The notes: generated by a model from the sequence alone, not told the origin. Counted from the first letter of the stretch, positions 15,520 through 25,433 are shown. The stretch: DNA of 64,000 nucleotides from Arhodomonas sp052060015 (GCF_052060015.1 NZ_JBPODZ010000007.1:1-64000); one strand, 5' to 3'. Made by a program: numbers and translations.

Positions 15520-16912
15520 AGGCGTGGAACGGCTATTGATCGTGGACGACGACGAGGGCGTCCGCAGCCAGTTGCGCTGGTGCTTTCCCGAGTATCAGGT
15601 CCTGCTCGCGGGGGACTGCTCGGAAGCACTCGAGCGCATGCGCGGCGCGCAGCCTCCCATCGTGCTACTGGATCTGGGCCTGCCGCCGGACCCGGCCAAC
15701 ACCTCTCAGGGGCTCATGGCCTTGCGCGAGATACTCCAGGGCTGGCCGGCTACCAAGGTGGTCGTGGTCACCGGCAACGATGAGCGGGAAAGCGCGCTCA
15801 AGGCCGTGGCGGCGGGGGCGTATGACTTCTATCAGAAACCGGTGGACGCGGATGTCCTGCGGCTCATCGTTTCACGGGCCTTGCGGCTGCACGCCATCGA
15901 GGAAGAGAACCGCCGATTGGTGCGTGCCCCAGAGAGTCCGCTGCCCGGCATCATGGCCGCGGCGCCCGCCATGCTCGAGGTCTGCCGCATGGTCGAGCGC
16001 GTTGCGCCCGTCGATGCCACCGTTTTGGTGCTCGGTGAGAGCGGTACTGGCAAGGAGCTTGTCGCCCGGGCGCTCCATGCGCTGAGCGACCGGGCGGAGC
16101 AGCGCTTCGTGGCAATCAACTGTGCCTCCATTCCCGAGACCCTGCTGGAGAGCGAGCTCTTCGGCTACGAGCGTGGCGCTTTCACCGGTGCCGTGCAACG
16201 CACCGTGGGCCGCATCGAGTACGCCAATGGCGGCACGTTGTTCCTCGACGAGGTGGGCGATCTGCCTCTGGCGTTGCAGGCAAAGCTTTTGCGTTTCCTC
16301 CAAGAGCGGGTGGTTGAGCGTCTTGGTGGCCGCGGCGAGGTACCAGTGGACGTGCGTGTGGTCGCCGCCACCAACCGGGATCTGCAGACAATGCGGCGCG
16401 AGGGCGCATTCCGCGAAGACCTCTTCTATCGCCTAAGCGAGTTCACCTTGCGGATTCCCGCGCTGCGCGAGCGCGAGGGCGACGCCGCGTTGCTCGCCCA
16501 CGGGCTGCTGCGGCACTTCGTACAACGTGACCAGCGCGGCATTGCCGGATTCAGTCCCGAGGCGCTCTCCGCCATCGAGGCCTATGACTGGCCGGGGAAT
16601 GTGCGTGAACTCGAGAATGTAATTCGCCGCTCGGTGATTGTGGCCGATGGTCGAGTGATCCAGGTCCGCGATCTCGGTTTGCCGCACCCGGATTCCGGTG
16701 ACGGGGAGCCGCCGCTGCGCCTGCGCGAGGCACGCGAGGCGGCGGAGCGCAACTCTGTCGCCCGTGCCCTAGGGCTGGCCAACGGCAACATCATGCGCGC
16801 CGCGGAGATGCTCGGGGTGAGCAGACCGACAGTCTATGCGCTCCTTAACAAGTTCGGCATGAAGGCCGATTCCAGTTCGGTGGGTGGAGGTATTCGGACA
16901 TGCAAAGAATGA
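15512..16912 (+). CDS. prsR: PEP-CTERM response regulator PrsR, sigma-54 activator
   Basis: An NtrC-family regulator of 466 aa (TIGR02915 type). The receiver domain has phosphoacceptor Asp54 (VLLDLGLPPD) and switch Lys109 (FYQKP). The AAA domain has Walker A GESGTGKE (175-182), the sigma-54 contact motif GAFTGA (222-227) and Walker B GTLFLDEVGD (241-250). A Fis-type helix-turn-helix (RAAEMLGVSRPTVYALLNKF) closes the protein. It should open -24/-12 promoters on a signal from PrsK, and two such sites precede the PEP-CTERM genes in this window. It is unclear whether it also regulates its own operon, since no -24/-12 site was found at 10363-10826. Confidence 0.96.
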   Translation: MARGVERLLIVDDDEGVRSQLRWCFPEYQVLLAGDCSEALERMRGAQPPIVLLDLGLPPDPANTSQGLMALREILQGWPATKVVVVTGNDERESALKAVAAGAYDFYQKPVDADVLRLIVSRALRLHAIEEENRRLVRAPESPLPGIMAAAPAMLEVCRMVERVAPVDATVLVLGESGTGKELVARALHALSDRAEQRFVAINCASIPETLLESELFGYERGAFTGAVQRTVGRIEYANGGTLFLDEVGDLPLALQAKLLRFLQERVVERLGGRGEVPVDVRVVAATNRDLQTMRREGAFREDLFYRLSEFTLRIPALREREGDAALLAHGLLRHFVQRDQRGIAGFSPEALSAIEAYDWPGNVRELENVIRRSVIVADGRVIQVRDLGLPHPDSGDGEPPLRLREAREAAERNSVARALGLANGNIMRAAEMLGVSRPTVYALLNKFGMKADSSSVGGGIRTCKE

Positions 16913-19677
16913 AGTGCCGCGCGCCGTTGCTGCTCGCCACCATGCTCCTGGCGCTCGCCGGCTGCAACGGCGGCGGGGTTCGCACCGCCGATGAGTATTA
17001 TGCGGCCGCCCAGGAGTACCAGGCGGCCGGCGATCTGCGTGCGGCGGTCATCGAGCTGAAGAACGCGCTGCAGCAGGATGCCGAACATGCCTCGGCCCGG
17101 CGGATGCTCGGCGAGCTCCATTTGGCTGGCGGGGATTACGCCTCTGCGGAGAAGGAGCTGCGCCGCGCCCGCGAGCTCGGCATCGCCCGGCGCCAGGTGG
17201 CGGTGTCGTTGGCTCGAGCCCAGGCGGCCCAAGGACTGTCGAGCGAGGCCCGCGACACCCTCGGTGAGCCGTCGTCCTACGACGGCGACCGGAGGATCGA
17301 GGCGCTGCGGCTGCTCGGTGACCTGGAACGCCGCGCGGGCGAGGAGATGCTCGGCTGCGGGCACTACCGCGAGGCGCTTGCCCTCGCGCCCGAACGTTGG
17401 GCCTCACGCATCGGCGTGGCCGACTGCGAGCGTGTTTCCGGTGAGCTGGAGGCGGCCGAGGCGCGACTCAAAGGGTTCGACCGCGCCAATGGCGGCGATC
17501 CCGCGGCGGGCGTGCTCCTTGCCCGGGTTCGCATCGACAAGGGCGAGCGCGCGGCCGCGGGCGAGGTGGTGGATCGAGTTCTGGAGCGCTGGCCGGGCTA
17601 TCCGGAGGCCACGCTGATGCGGGCAACCCTCGTCCTCGAGCGTGGCGACCTGGAGGCCACCGAGCAGGCGCTGCAGGCGGCGCCGGCTAATCACCCCCGG
17701 ACCCATCTGCTGCGCGGCATCGCCCATTTTCGCGCCCAGCGCTACGATCAGGCCACGCAGTCCCTGCGCGAGGCCCAGCGGGCCGCCCCCGGCGTGCCGG
17801 CCACCCACTTCTGGCTGGGGCTTTCCCACCTGGCCCGTGGCGCGATGGAGCAGGCCCGCCATCACTTCGCACGTGCCCGGGAATTGAACCCCCAGTTCAC
17901 GGAGGCCCGGGCCCTGCTCCTCGCCATGGATGCCCAGCTGGGGGGCTCCGATGATGGGCGTGCGGAGCTCCAACTCCTGACGGCCTCCGCGAACGACAAT
18001 CCCGCAACCGTCATGCTCCTCGGTGGGGCCGCCGCGAGCATGGGCGACACGTCGTTGCAACGCAGCATTCTCGAGTCCGGGCTCCGGCGCAACCCGGGCG
18101 ATCCGGCACTGCATACTGCCCTTGGGGTGGCCTTGTTGGAGCAAGGCGACTACGACGCCGCCCTCGACGCGCTGGAGGAGGCGGCGACCCTCGATTCCGC
18201 GGATCTCGACCGGCACGTGGCCCTGGTACGCGCGCTGGTGGGGCGCGGGCGTCAGGAACGGGCGCTGGAAGTGGCTCGGGGGTTTGTGGCGGCCAACCCG
18301 GGAGTGATCGACGGGCGGCTCCTGTTAGGGGCGACCGCGCTGGCCGCCGGGCGCATTGGTGAGGCACGGGAGGCTTTCGAAGCAGCCCTGGCCCGCGATG
18401 ACCGGAGCACCGGCGCCCATTACGGGTTGGCCGTGGCGTCGTTAGTCGCCGGTGACGAGCAAGCCGTCATCGAACGCGTGGAGCGGGTCCTCGCGATTGA
18501 ACCGGACAATGTGCCGGCACTGCTCATGCGCTACGCCTTGGCGAGGCGCGGCGGGGAGCGCGAGGTGGCACTGACGTGGCTGGCACGTGCGGCTGAGGCC
18601 GCACCGAACTCGTCGTTGGTGGCCGGTGCCTACGCGGAACAACTGCTGCGCCGTGGTCAGGGCGAGGCCGCGCTGGAGGTGGTGGGTCCGGCACTGGAGA
18701 CGAACCCGGAGCATGGCCATTTGCTGCGCCTCCAGGCCCTGGCGCATATGAGCGCGGGCAGGCCCGGTGCCGCCGTGCCGGTCTTCGAGAAGCTCCTGGC
18801 CGCGGACCCGCACGTCCCCGAGAATCACACCAATCTCGCCGTTGCCCACTTCCGCGCCGGGGAAGGCGGGCGGGCCCGGGAGGTGCTCGAGAGCGCCTGG
18901 GAAAGGCACCCCGGCGCGCTCATCGTCGTGCGCGAGCTGGTCCGCCTAGAGATGGCTGCCGGCAACCGCGACGCGGCGATGGAGGCCGCCGCCCGAATGC
19001 GCGAATCCGACCCCGCCGCGGCCGAGTTGCTGGCGGCCGAGGTGCTCGCCGGCAGTGGCGAGCGCGAGCAAGCCATACAGCGACTGCGGGAAACCGCGAG
19101 CGATGACGCGCGGATCAGCCTGACCCTCGCCCGCATGCACTGGAGTGCCGGCGATCAGGATGAGGCGGTGGCGGTGCTACGCGAGCGCCTGGAGTCCCAC
19201 CCCGACGATGAGGCCGCCCAGGCGGTCCTTGCGGATTTCCACATTGCCCGGGGGCGCCACCGCGAGGCGGTGGCCACCCTCGCGGCACTCGTCGAGCGCG
19301 CCCCGGAGAACGCCAAAGCGCTCAACAACCTTGCCATGCTCACGGGAGAGAAGGCGCCGGAGCGTGCGGTGGGGCTGGCACGTCGGGCGTTCGCGGCGGA
19401 CCCGTCCGATCCGCGCATTGCGGACACCCTCGGTTGGCTGCTGCTCAGTGAGGGGGCTACCGAGGAGGCGCTGCCGTTGCTGCGGTCCGCGGCGACGCGC
19501 ATGCCAGATGCGCGCACCGTGCAATACCACTACGCCGCGGCCCTGGCGAGCGCAGGCGAAGACGCGGCGGCGCGGGAGCGCCTGGAGCGGGTGCTCGTCG
19601 ACGAACAGGAGTTCGTTGACCGCGCGGACGCTGAGGCGCTGCTGGTGCGCCTGCAGCGCACGCAGGCACAGGAATGA
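16900..19677 (+). CDS. prsT: XrtA/PEP-CTERM system TPR lipoprotein PrsT
   Basis: A 925-aa lipoprotein built almost wholly from tetratricopeptide repeats (TIGR02917 type). The lipobox LALAGC places the modified cysteine at residue 22, so the protein should be membrane-anchored in the periplasm. TPR units run from about residue 30 to the end, with typical A..L...G....A / P spacing. It probably scaffolds the polysaccharide or protein-sorting machine. The ATG at 16900 has GGAGG nine bases upstream and overlaps the prsR end by 13 bases; ATG 16909 is an alternative. Confidence 0.93.
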   Translation: MQRMKCRAPLLLATMLLALAGCNGGGVRTADEYYAAAQEYQAAGDLRAAVIELKNALQQDAEHASARRMLGELHLAGGDYASAEKELRRARELGIARRQVAVSLARAQAAQGLSSEARDTLGEPSSYDGDRRIEALRLLGDLERRAGEEMLGCGHYREALALAPERWASRIGVADCERVSGELEAAEARLKGFDRANGGDPAAGVLLARVRIDKGERAAAGEVVDRVLERWPGYPEATLMRATLVLERGDLEATEQALQAAPANHPRTHLLRGIAHFRAQRYDQATQSLREAQRAAPGVPATHFWLGLSHLARGAMEQARHHFARARELNPQFTEARALLLAMDAQLGGSDDGRAELQLLTASANDNPATVMLLGGAAASMGDTSLQRSILESGLRRNPGDPALHTALGVALLEQGDYDAALDALEEAATLDSADLDRHVALVRALVGRGRQERALEVARGFVAANPGVIDGRLLLGATALAAGRIGEAREAFEAALARDDRSTGAHYGLAVASLVAGDEQAVIERVERVLAIEPDNVPALLMRYALARRGGEREVALTWLARAAEAAPNSSLVAGAYAEQLLRRGQGEAALEVVGPALETNPEHGHLLRLQALAHMSAGRPGAAVPVFEKLLAADPHVPENHTNLAVAHFRAGEGGRAREVLESAWERHPGALIVVRELVRLEMAAGNRDAAMEAAARMRESDPAAAELLAAEVLAGSGEREQAIQRLRETASDDARISLTLARMHWSAGDQDEAVAVLRERLESHPDDEAAQAVLADFHIARGRHREAVATLAALVERAPENAKALNNLAMLTGEKAPERAVGLARRAFAADPSDPRIADTLGWLLLSEGATEEALPLLRSAATRMPDARTVQYHYAAALASAGEDAAARERLERVLVDEQEFVDRADAEALLVRLQRTQAQE

Positions 19678-19711
19678 ACGACGACGGCCTAGGGCCGGTG
19701 ACAAGGGCAGT

Positions 19712-19727
19712 CGGGCCGTCCGGCCCG
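19712..19727 (+). repeat. Hairpin in the prsT-export gene gap
   Basis: CGGGCCG and CGGCCCG are perfect complements around a 2-base loop. This 76-base gap is among the longest within the operon. No T run follows, so it is more likely an RNA-stability or processing element than a terminator. Confidence 0.35.
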
Positions 19728-19753
19728 CCATTGGGGATTCGGAGGGCGAAGTG

Positions 19754-20371
19754 ATGGGGATGAGCAAGCGCTTGGGTACGGTGCTGGTCCTGGTGGCGGC
19801 GATGGCCGTGACCGCCTGCAGCAATCATCCGCCGGCGCCGCGTGAGGCGCAGGCGAGCGTTGACGAGGAGCGTTACCAGATCGGTCCGGGGGATGCGCTC
19901 GAGATCGTGGTCTGGGGGAATCCGGAGGCCTCGCGGGAGGTGGTGGTGCCGCCGGACGGCTACGTCAGCACGCCGCTGGTCCCGGGGGTGCTTGCCAGCG
20001 GCAAGACCGCCACCGAGTTGGCCGCGGACATCGAGGAGGCGGTCTCGGAGTACATCAAGTCTCCGCTGGTCAGCGTAATCGTCACCAGCTTCGTCGGTCC
20101 GTACGAGCGCCAGGTGCGCGTGCTCGGGGAGGCGGTGCGTCCGTCAGCACTGCAGTACCGCAAGGGCATGACCGTACTCGATGTGATCATCCAAGTGGGG
20201 GGGCTGACGGAGTTTGCCGCCGGGAACCGCGCCGTAATCGTCCGTCGCGACGGCGCCGAACGTCGCGAGTACTCGGTGCGCCTGGACGACCTCGTTCGCG
20301 ACGGTGATCTGTCCGCAAACGTGGGTATGCTGCCAGGTGACATCCTGGTCATCCCGGAATCGGTGCTTTAG
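19754..20371 (+). CDS. XrtA/PEP-CTERM exopolysaccharide export lipoprotein
   Basis: A Wza/EpsA-like export protein, short form (205 aa, TIGR03027 type). The signal ends in VTAC, with Cys22 as lipidation site. The polysaccharide export motif YQIGPGDALEIVVWGNPE is at about 40-60, followed by SLBB-like sequence (VRVLGEAVRPSALQYRKGMTVLD), ending in LPGDILVIPES. It should line the periplasmic/outer-membrane export channel, working with the porin at 22762. The ATG at 19754 follows GGAGG; an in-frame GTG lies one codon upstream. The frame is open far upstream, but that part overlaps prsT and is spurious. Confidence 0.92.
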   Translation: MGMSKRLGTVLVLVAAMAVTACSNHPPAPREAQASVDEERYQIGPGDALEIVVWGNPEASREVVVPPDGYVSTPLVPGVLASGKTATELAADIEEAVSEYIKSPLVSVIVTSFVGPYERQVRVLGEAVRPSALQYRKGMTVLDVIIQVGGLTEFAAGNRAVIVRRDGAERREYSVRLDDLVRDGDLSANVGMLPGDILVIPESVL

Positions 20372-20400
20372 GGCGCCAGGCCCGGCAGGGAGGGATAGGG

Positions 20401-21915
20401 ATGCGAGATCTGGTGCAACTGGGGTTGGAGTATTTGCGTGCCGGGTGGCGGTTCCGCTGGTATGCGCTCATCATCGCTTGGGTGATCGCCCTAGCGGGGT
20501 GGGCGTGGGTGTACCGCATGCCGGATGTGTACCGGGCGAGCGCGCGTGTCTATGTGGACACCGAGTCCCTGTTGGAGCCGCTGCTCAAGGGCCTGACGGT
20601 CTCTCCGCGGGTCGACCAGCGGGTGGCCATGGTTACGCGCACGCTGCTGAGCCGGCCCAACCTGGAGGCGGTGGCCCGGCGTGCCGACCTGGATCTCTCC
20701 GCGCGCTCCCCGGAGGAGCTCGAACGGGTGGTCTCCATGCTGCAGAAGGAGATCCAGCTCAGCGGCAGCAGCCGCGAGAATCTCTACGCCGTCGCCTACA
20801 AGCACGAGCGCCCGGATACGGCCAGGCGCGTGGTGGAGGCGTTGCTTGACCTCTTCGTGGAGAACAGTCTTGGCACCACGCGGCAGGACGTGGCCTCCTC
20901 GCGCACCTTCATTGACGCGCAGATCGCCCAGCAGGAGGCGAAACTCCAAGAGGTCGAGGAGCGGGTCAAAAAGTTCAAGGAAGAGCACTACGGCCTGCTG
21001 CCGGGTCAGGGCGGCGGTTACTACGACCAGTTGCGTGCGACCCGGGATGCGCTGGAGCGCGCCCAGCTCGAGCTCAACGAGGCCGTCAGCCGACGCAATA
21101 CCTATTACGCGCGCATGCAGGAGCTGCAATCGCGACTGGCGAACAGTGACGGCTCGGTGCTTGGCGCCCGCGAGCTCGAGGGGCGTATTGCCGAGCTGCG
21201 CCAACGCATCGAGGCCCTTTCCACCCGGTATACCGATGCGCACCCGGACCTTATCTACGCCCGCCAGCGCCTTGAGGAGCTCCAACGCGAGCGCGCGGTG
21301 ATGCAGACAAGTGCCTCGGGGCCGGGGGGCTTTGGTCCCTACGCCGCGCAGGAGCTCCAGGTGGCGGCAGCGCAGGCGGAAGGGGAGGTCGCATCGTTGC
21401 GTGCGCGCGTAAGTGAGTATCAGACGCGCCTCGAGACCCTGCGCTCGGCGGTGGGCCGAATCCCCGAGATCGAGGCGCAGTACACCGACCTCACCCGGGA
21501 CTATGAGGTCATCCGGCAGAACTACCAGCGTCTGCTTGCCACCCGGGAGCGGGCAGCCATGTCCGGCGAGCTCGAGCGGGATACCAAGACCATCGACTTT
21601 CGGATCGTGGACCCGCCCTATGTGGAGGATCAGCCGGTGGGTCCGCCGCGTGCGGCGATGTCCTCGGCGGTGCTGCTCGCGGCATTGGGCGTCGGCGCTG
21701 GCATGGCGTTTGGACTCAGTCAGCTGCGGCCCACCATCATGTCCCGCTCCAGCCTGGAGCGGGTCTCCGGACGGCCGTTCCTCGGCGCGGTGGCACTCCA
21801 TGAGCCGACCACGGGGATCCTCAGACGGCGCCTGGGGTTGATGGTCTATGCGGCAACCCTGGCATGCCTACTGGGTGCCTTCAGTGGTTTGGTCGCCCTT
21901 TATTCAGTGACTTGA
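20401..21915 (+). CDS. XrtA system polysaccharide chain-length determinant (Wzz/GNVR type)
   Basis: An inner-membrane polysaccharide co-polymerase of 504 aa (TIGR03007 type). One membrane helix lies near the N-terminus (YALIIAWVIALAGWAWVY). A long periplasmic coiled coil (about 160-390) contains the GNVR-like pair of helices with many Glu/Arg/Gln heptads. Two hydrophobic segments lie near the C-terminus. It sets chain length and pairs with the separate tyrosine kinase encoded next. ATG at 20401 with GGAGGG upstream. Confidence 0.92.
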   Translation: MRDLVQLGLEYLRAGWRFRWYALIIAWVIALAGWAWVYRMPDVYRASARVYVDTESLLEPLLKGLTVSPRVDQRVAMVTRTLLSRPNLEAVARRADLDLSARSPEELERVVSMLQKEIQLSGSSRENLYAVAYKHERPDTARRVVEALLDLFVENSLGTTRQDVASSRTFIDAQIAQQEAKLQEVEERVKKFKEEHYGLLPGQGGGYYDQLRATRDALERAQLELNEAVSRRNTYYARMQELQSRLANSDGSVLGARELEGRIAELRQRIEALSTRYTDAHPDLIYARQRLEELQRERAVMQTSASGPGGFGPYAAQELQVAAAQAEGEVASLRARVSEYQTRLETLRSAVGRIPEIEAQYTDLTRDYEVIRQNYQRLLATRERAAMSGELERDTKTIDFRIVDPPYVEDQPVGPPRAAMSSAVLLAALGVGAGMAFGLSQLRPTIMSRSSLERVSGRPFLGAVALHEPTTGILRRRLGLMVYAATLACLLGAFSGLVALYSVT

Positions 21916-21932
21916 CGGGGGGGGGCTCGGCC

Positions 21933-22796
21933 ATGAGCATGATCGAACGGGCCATTTTCAAGCAGGACTATGGTGAGGTGCCGGCAGACGAGCCTCCGGC
22001 GTCGGCGGAGTCGGTACCACGCGATGCCGATACCCCGCCGTCGGCTTCAAGCGCCCCCCCGGACTCGGCGCAGTCGCTGGATATTGAGGGCATGCGCCGG
22101 GCGGGATTGCTCACGCCTGACCAACTACGCAGCCGGCTCGCGGAGGAATTCCGCCTGATCAAGAGGCCGCTGCTCAACAACGCCTTCGGAAGCGGGGCCG
22201 CGCGGATACGCAATGGCAACCTGATCATGGTCACTAGCGCCATGCCGCGGGAGGGGAAGAGCTACTGCACCATCAATCTGGCCATGAGCATGGTGCGCGA
22301 GCTCGCCCGCACGGTGTTGCTCGTGGAGGCGGATGTGGCGAGGCCTTCGGTGCTGCGGAGCCTCGGGTTGAGCGCCGAGCGCGGCCTGCTTGACGTGCTC
22401 GTCGACCCCGCCTTGTCGGTGGGGGAGGTGATCCTGCGTACCGACATCCCCAACCTGAGTGTGCTGGCAGCCGGCAATGACTATGGGCACTCCACGGAGC
22501 TGCTCGCCAGCGAAGCCATGGCGCGTTTGTGCGCTGAGCTGGCATCGCGTTATGCCGATCGTGTCGTGATCTTCGATTCGCCACCGCTGTTAATGACCAC
22601 AGAGGCTGCGGTACTGGCGCGGCACATTGGACAGGTCATATTTCTGGTGGAGGCGCAACGTACGCCCGAGCAGGCGGTCGTCGCCGGTCTCGAGCACCTG
22701 CGCGACTGCGAAGTGGTTATGACAATGCTGAACAAGGCGCGCTACGCGCCGGGGACGGATTATGGGTATGGGCACGGTTACCTGGGTGGCTACTAG
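21933..22796 (+). CDS. XrtA-associated tyrosine autokinase
   Basis: A cytoplasmic BY-kinase of 287 aa (TIGR03018 type), the partner of the chain-length protein. A proline/alanine-rich N-terminus (15-50) is followed by the P-loop SAMPREGKSY (102-111), the LLVEADVARPS Walker A' segment and VIFDSPPLL Walker B. The C-terminus carries a tyrosine cluster (DYGYGHGYLGGY), the usual autophosphorylation tail. Cycles of tyrosine phosphorylation control polymer length and export. The ATG at 21933 (MSMIERA) is the family start; the upstream extension lacks family sequence. Its end overlaps the porin gene by 35 bases. Confidence 0.93.
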   Translation: MSMIERAIFKQDYGEVPADEPPASAESVPRDADTPPSASSAPPDSAQSLDIEGMRRAGLLTPDQLRSRLAEEFRLIKRPLLNNAFGSGAARIRNGNLIMVTSAMPREGKSYCTINLAMSMVRELARTVLLVEADVARPSVLRSLGLSAERGLLDVLVDPALSVGEVILRTDIPNLSVLAAGNDYGHSTELLASEAMARLCAELASRYADRVVIFDSPPLLMTTEAAVLARHIGQVIFLVEAQRTPEQAVVAGLEHLRDCEVVMTMLNKARYAPGTDYGYGHGYLGGY

Positions 22797-24246
22797 CACC
22801 GGCGGTGGTGGGGGGCGTCGTGCCCCGGCGGCGGGGACCCTGCTGGCATTCCTGATGGGGTGCCCCGCAGTGGTGGGGGCGTATGAGTGGGAGATCAGCC
22901 CGCGCGTGCGCGTGGAGGAAACTTACACCGACAACGTCGCCCTCAATCCTCCAGGTCAGGAGGAGGAGGAGCTGGTCACCGAGCTCGCCCCGGGCATCGA
23001 CATCCACGGGGAGGGCCGGCGCTCCGAATTGGACCTGAGCTACACGTTGCAGACCCTGTTCTACGCGGAGGACAGCGATCGCAATGACGCGTTTCACCGG
23101 TTTGATGGTTTTGGTCATGCCGAGCTCGTCGAGCGCCGATTGTTCGTGGATGCCGAGGCGCGTCGACGGCAGGCGGCGACTTCGTTGCTCGGCCCGCTGT
23201 CCTCGTCGAATGTCAACGTCACCGACAACCGTACCGACATCACCACCTTGCGGGTGGAACCCTATTTGATCAATCGACTGGATAATGTGGCCCTCTCCCG
23301 TCTGTCGCACAGCCACGGGCGTGTGTACTACGGGGATGACCGCGATGACGCCCGAGTCGATGAAACCGCTTGGCGGCTCAGCGATGGACCGGCGTTCGCA
23401 AATACGCTTTGGCGCGTTGAGGCTTCGCATCGCGAGGTCGAGGCGTCGGAGAACACCAGCGGCACGTTCCGGCAGTTCCTGGGCACGCTTGGCTACCGGT
23501 TGACGCCGGCTTGGACCGTCTCCGGCGCCGTCGGGTATGAGGACAACGACTACAATACCGAGCGCGACGACATCGACGATCCGGTCTGGTACGTGGGGGT
23601 TCGCTGGACACCGACGCGGCGGACCAGCGCCGAAGCGCGTTACGGCGAGCGCTACTTCGGAGAGACTGTCTTCCTCGCCCTCGAACACCGCCGGCGGTTC
23701 ACCGTGTGGTCGCTCGACTATACGGAGGACATCGCCTCCAATGAGCTCGTCTTCCTGCGTCCCACCAACCGTGTACCGGTGTTTGCCGATGACTGTCCGG
23801 CGGCCCAACCGGGCTGCGAGCCCATTGATGAGCGCGTGGTCTTTGAGGAGGACGCGGTGAACCAGTTCTTCATCGATGAGCGCCTCCGTGGCCGGGTGAT
23901 CCTGCAAAGCCCGCGTCAAGCGCTCACGTTCGTGGTCTACCGCGTCAATCGCACCCTCGAGCTCAACCGTTCGGACGAGCGGTATCAGACCGGGGCCAGC
24001 GTGGGCTGGGACTGGCGCCTCGGTCCGTTCACCGCGTTCACTGCCGACGCCGACGTCGCCCGCCACGAGTTCGACCTCTCCGGCCGCGAGGACGACCTCT
24101 GGCGGGCGAGGGTCGGGCTGCGTCGTGATTTCGGCCGGCACGTCGACGGCTATATACGCTTCGGGCGGCGTGAGCGTTCCTCCACCGAGGCGGCGGCGGA
24201 GTATCGGGAGAATACGGTGGTGGTGGGCCTGGTGGGGCGTTTTTGA
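22762..24246 (+). CDS. XrtA/PEP-CTERM system outer-membrane beta-barrel protein
   Basis: A predicted outer-membrane porin of 494 aa (TIGR03016 type). The signal sequence ends near residue 40 (LLAFLMGCPAVVGA), and the mature protein starts YEWEISPRVRVEETYTDN, typical of surface-polymer porins. Alternating hydrophobic and polar residues follow, and the protein ends in aromatic Phe (VVVGLVGRF), a barrel-assembly signal. It probably forms the outer-membrane route for the polysaccharide. The start is within the kinase gene (ATG 22762, or 22768); either keeps the signal peptide. Confidence 0.88.
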   Translation: MGMGTVTWVATSTGGGGGRRAPAAGTLLAFLMGCPAVVGAYEWEISPRVRVEETYTDNVALNPPGQEEEELVTELAPGIDIHGEGRRSELDLSYTLQTLFYAEDSDRNDAFHRFDGFGHAELVERRLFVDAEARRRQAATSLLGPLSSSNVNVTDNRTDITTLRVEPYLINRLDNVALSRLSHSHGRVYYGDDRDDARVDETAWRLSDGPAFANTLWRVEASHREVEASENTSGTFRQFLGTLGYRLTPAWTVSGAVGYEDNDYNTERDDIDDPVWYVGVRWTPTRRTSAEARYGERYFGETVFLALEHRRRFTVWSLDYTEDIASNELVFLRPTNRVPVFADDCPAAQPGCEPIDERVVFEEDAVNQFFIDERLRGRVILQSPRQALTFVVYRVNRTLELNRSDERYQTGASVGWDWRLGPFTAFTADADVARHEFDLSGREDDLWRARVGLRRDFGRHVDGYIRFGRRERSSTEAAAEYRENTVVVGLVGRF

Positions 24247-24274
24247 ATGAATCGGTAAGGCCGAGGAGAGGGTG

Positions 24275-25432
24275 ATGTCGATGACGGTGTCCTGTGAAAG
24301 TTCCCGAGCCCCGGTGCTCTGCGTGGTCGGTGCCCGTCCCAACTTCATCAAGATGGCACCGTTGCTTGACGCATTCGCCTCGGCCCGCTCGCCGATACCC
24401 TTCCGCCTGGTCCATACCGGCCAGCACTATGACGTGGCCATGAACGAGCAGCACTTCCGGGCGCTGGAGCTGCCGCGCCCGGACGTGAGTCTTGAGGTGG
24501 GCTCGGCGAGCCACGCGGTGCAGACCGCCGAGATCATGCGGCGGTTCGAGCCGGTGGTGGAGGTGGAGGCGGCTGCCGCAGTGCTGGTGGTCGGGGATGT
24601 CAATTCCACCCTTGCCTGCGCGCTGGTGGCCGCCAAGCTTGGGGTCCCGGTAATTCACGTCGAGGCGGGGCTGCGGAGCTTCGACCGCGCCATGCCTGAG
24701 GAGATCAACCGCGTGCTCACTGATCAGCTTGCGGACCTGCTGTTCACCACGGAGGAGGGTGCCAGCGCCAACCTCCGGCGCGAAGGCATCGATCCGGGCC
24801 GGATCCACTTCGCTGGCAACGTGATGATCGACTCGGTTCACCGCTGTCTGCCGCGGGCCATATCGGCCGCGGACACCCTGAAGGAGGTAGGGCGTAGCAC
24901 GCCTCGGTGCTATGGCCTGATCACACTGCACCGGCCGGTGAACGTGGACGACCGGGTGGTGCTTTCCCGATTGCTCGAGACGCTCGCTGCCTGCGCAGCG
25001 GATCTCCCGATGATCTGGCCGCTGCACCCGCGCACCCGCGCCCGCATCGAGGCCGCCGGGTTGATGCCCCGGCTCTCGGTCTCCGGCCTCCACGTGCTGC
25101 CCCCGGTGGACTACCGTCGCATGCTCGGATTGCTCGCCGGGGCGTGCGTGGTGCTAACCGACTCCGGCGGGCTTCAGGAGGAGAGCACCGCGCTCGGCGT
25201 TCCCTGCCTGACCCTGCGCGAGGGCACTGAGCGCCCGGTCACGGTGATCGAGGGCACGAATACGCTCGTCGGCACCGACCCGGGGGCGATCTACAGAGGC
25301 GTGGCGGAGGTCCGCGCCGGCCGGGGCAAGCGCGGCCGGCTGCCTGCCGGTTGGGATGGCCGCGCCGCCGAGCGGATTGCCGCGGTCCTGGGCCCCTGGC
25401 TGGCGCGGCAGCGCCACCGCGAGGTGGCCTGA
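24275..25432 (+). CDS. wecB: UDP-N-acetylglucosamine 2-epimerase (non-hydrolysing)
   Basis: Interconverts UDP-GlcNAc and UDP-ManNAc, supplying a precursor for the polysaccharide. The 385-aa protein has the family motifs VVGARPNFIKMAPL, HTGQHYD, HVEAGLRS, PEEINRVLTD and DSGGLQEE. The ATG at 24275 follows GGAGAGG; a GTG lies one codon earlier. No UDP-ManNAc dehydrogenase (WecC) is encoded in the window, so ManNAc is either used directly or oxidised by an enzyme encoded elsewhere. It lies 28 bases after the porin gene. Confidence 0.95.
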   Translation: MSMTVSCESSRAPVLCVVGARPNFIKMAPLLDAFASARSPIPFRLVHTGQHYDVAMNEQHFRALELPRPDVSLEVGSASHAVQTAEIMRRFEPVVEVEAAAAVLVVGDVNSTLACALVAAKLGVPVIHVEAGLRSFDRAMPEEINRVLTDQLADLLFTTEEGASANLRREGIDPGRIHFAGNVMIDSVHRCLPRAISAADTLKEVGRSTPRCYGLITLHRPVNVDDRVVLSRLLETLAACAADLPMIWPLHPRTRARIEAAGLMPRLSVSGLHVLPPVDYRRMLGLLAGACVVLTDSGGLQEESTALGVPCLTLREGTERPVTVIEGTNTLVGTDPGAIYRGVAEVRAGRGKRGRLPAGWDGRAAERIAAVLGPWLARQRHREVA

Positions 25433-25433
25433 A

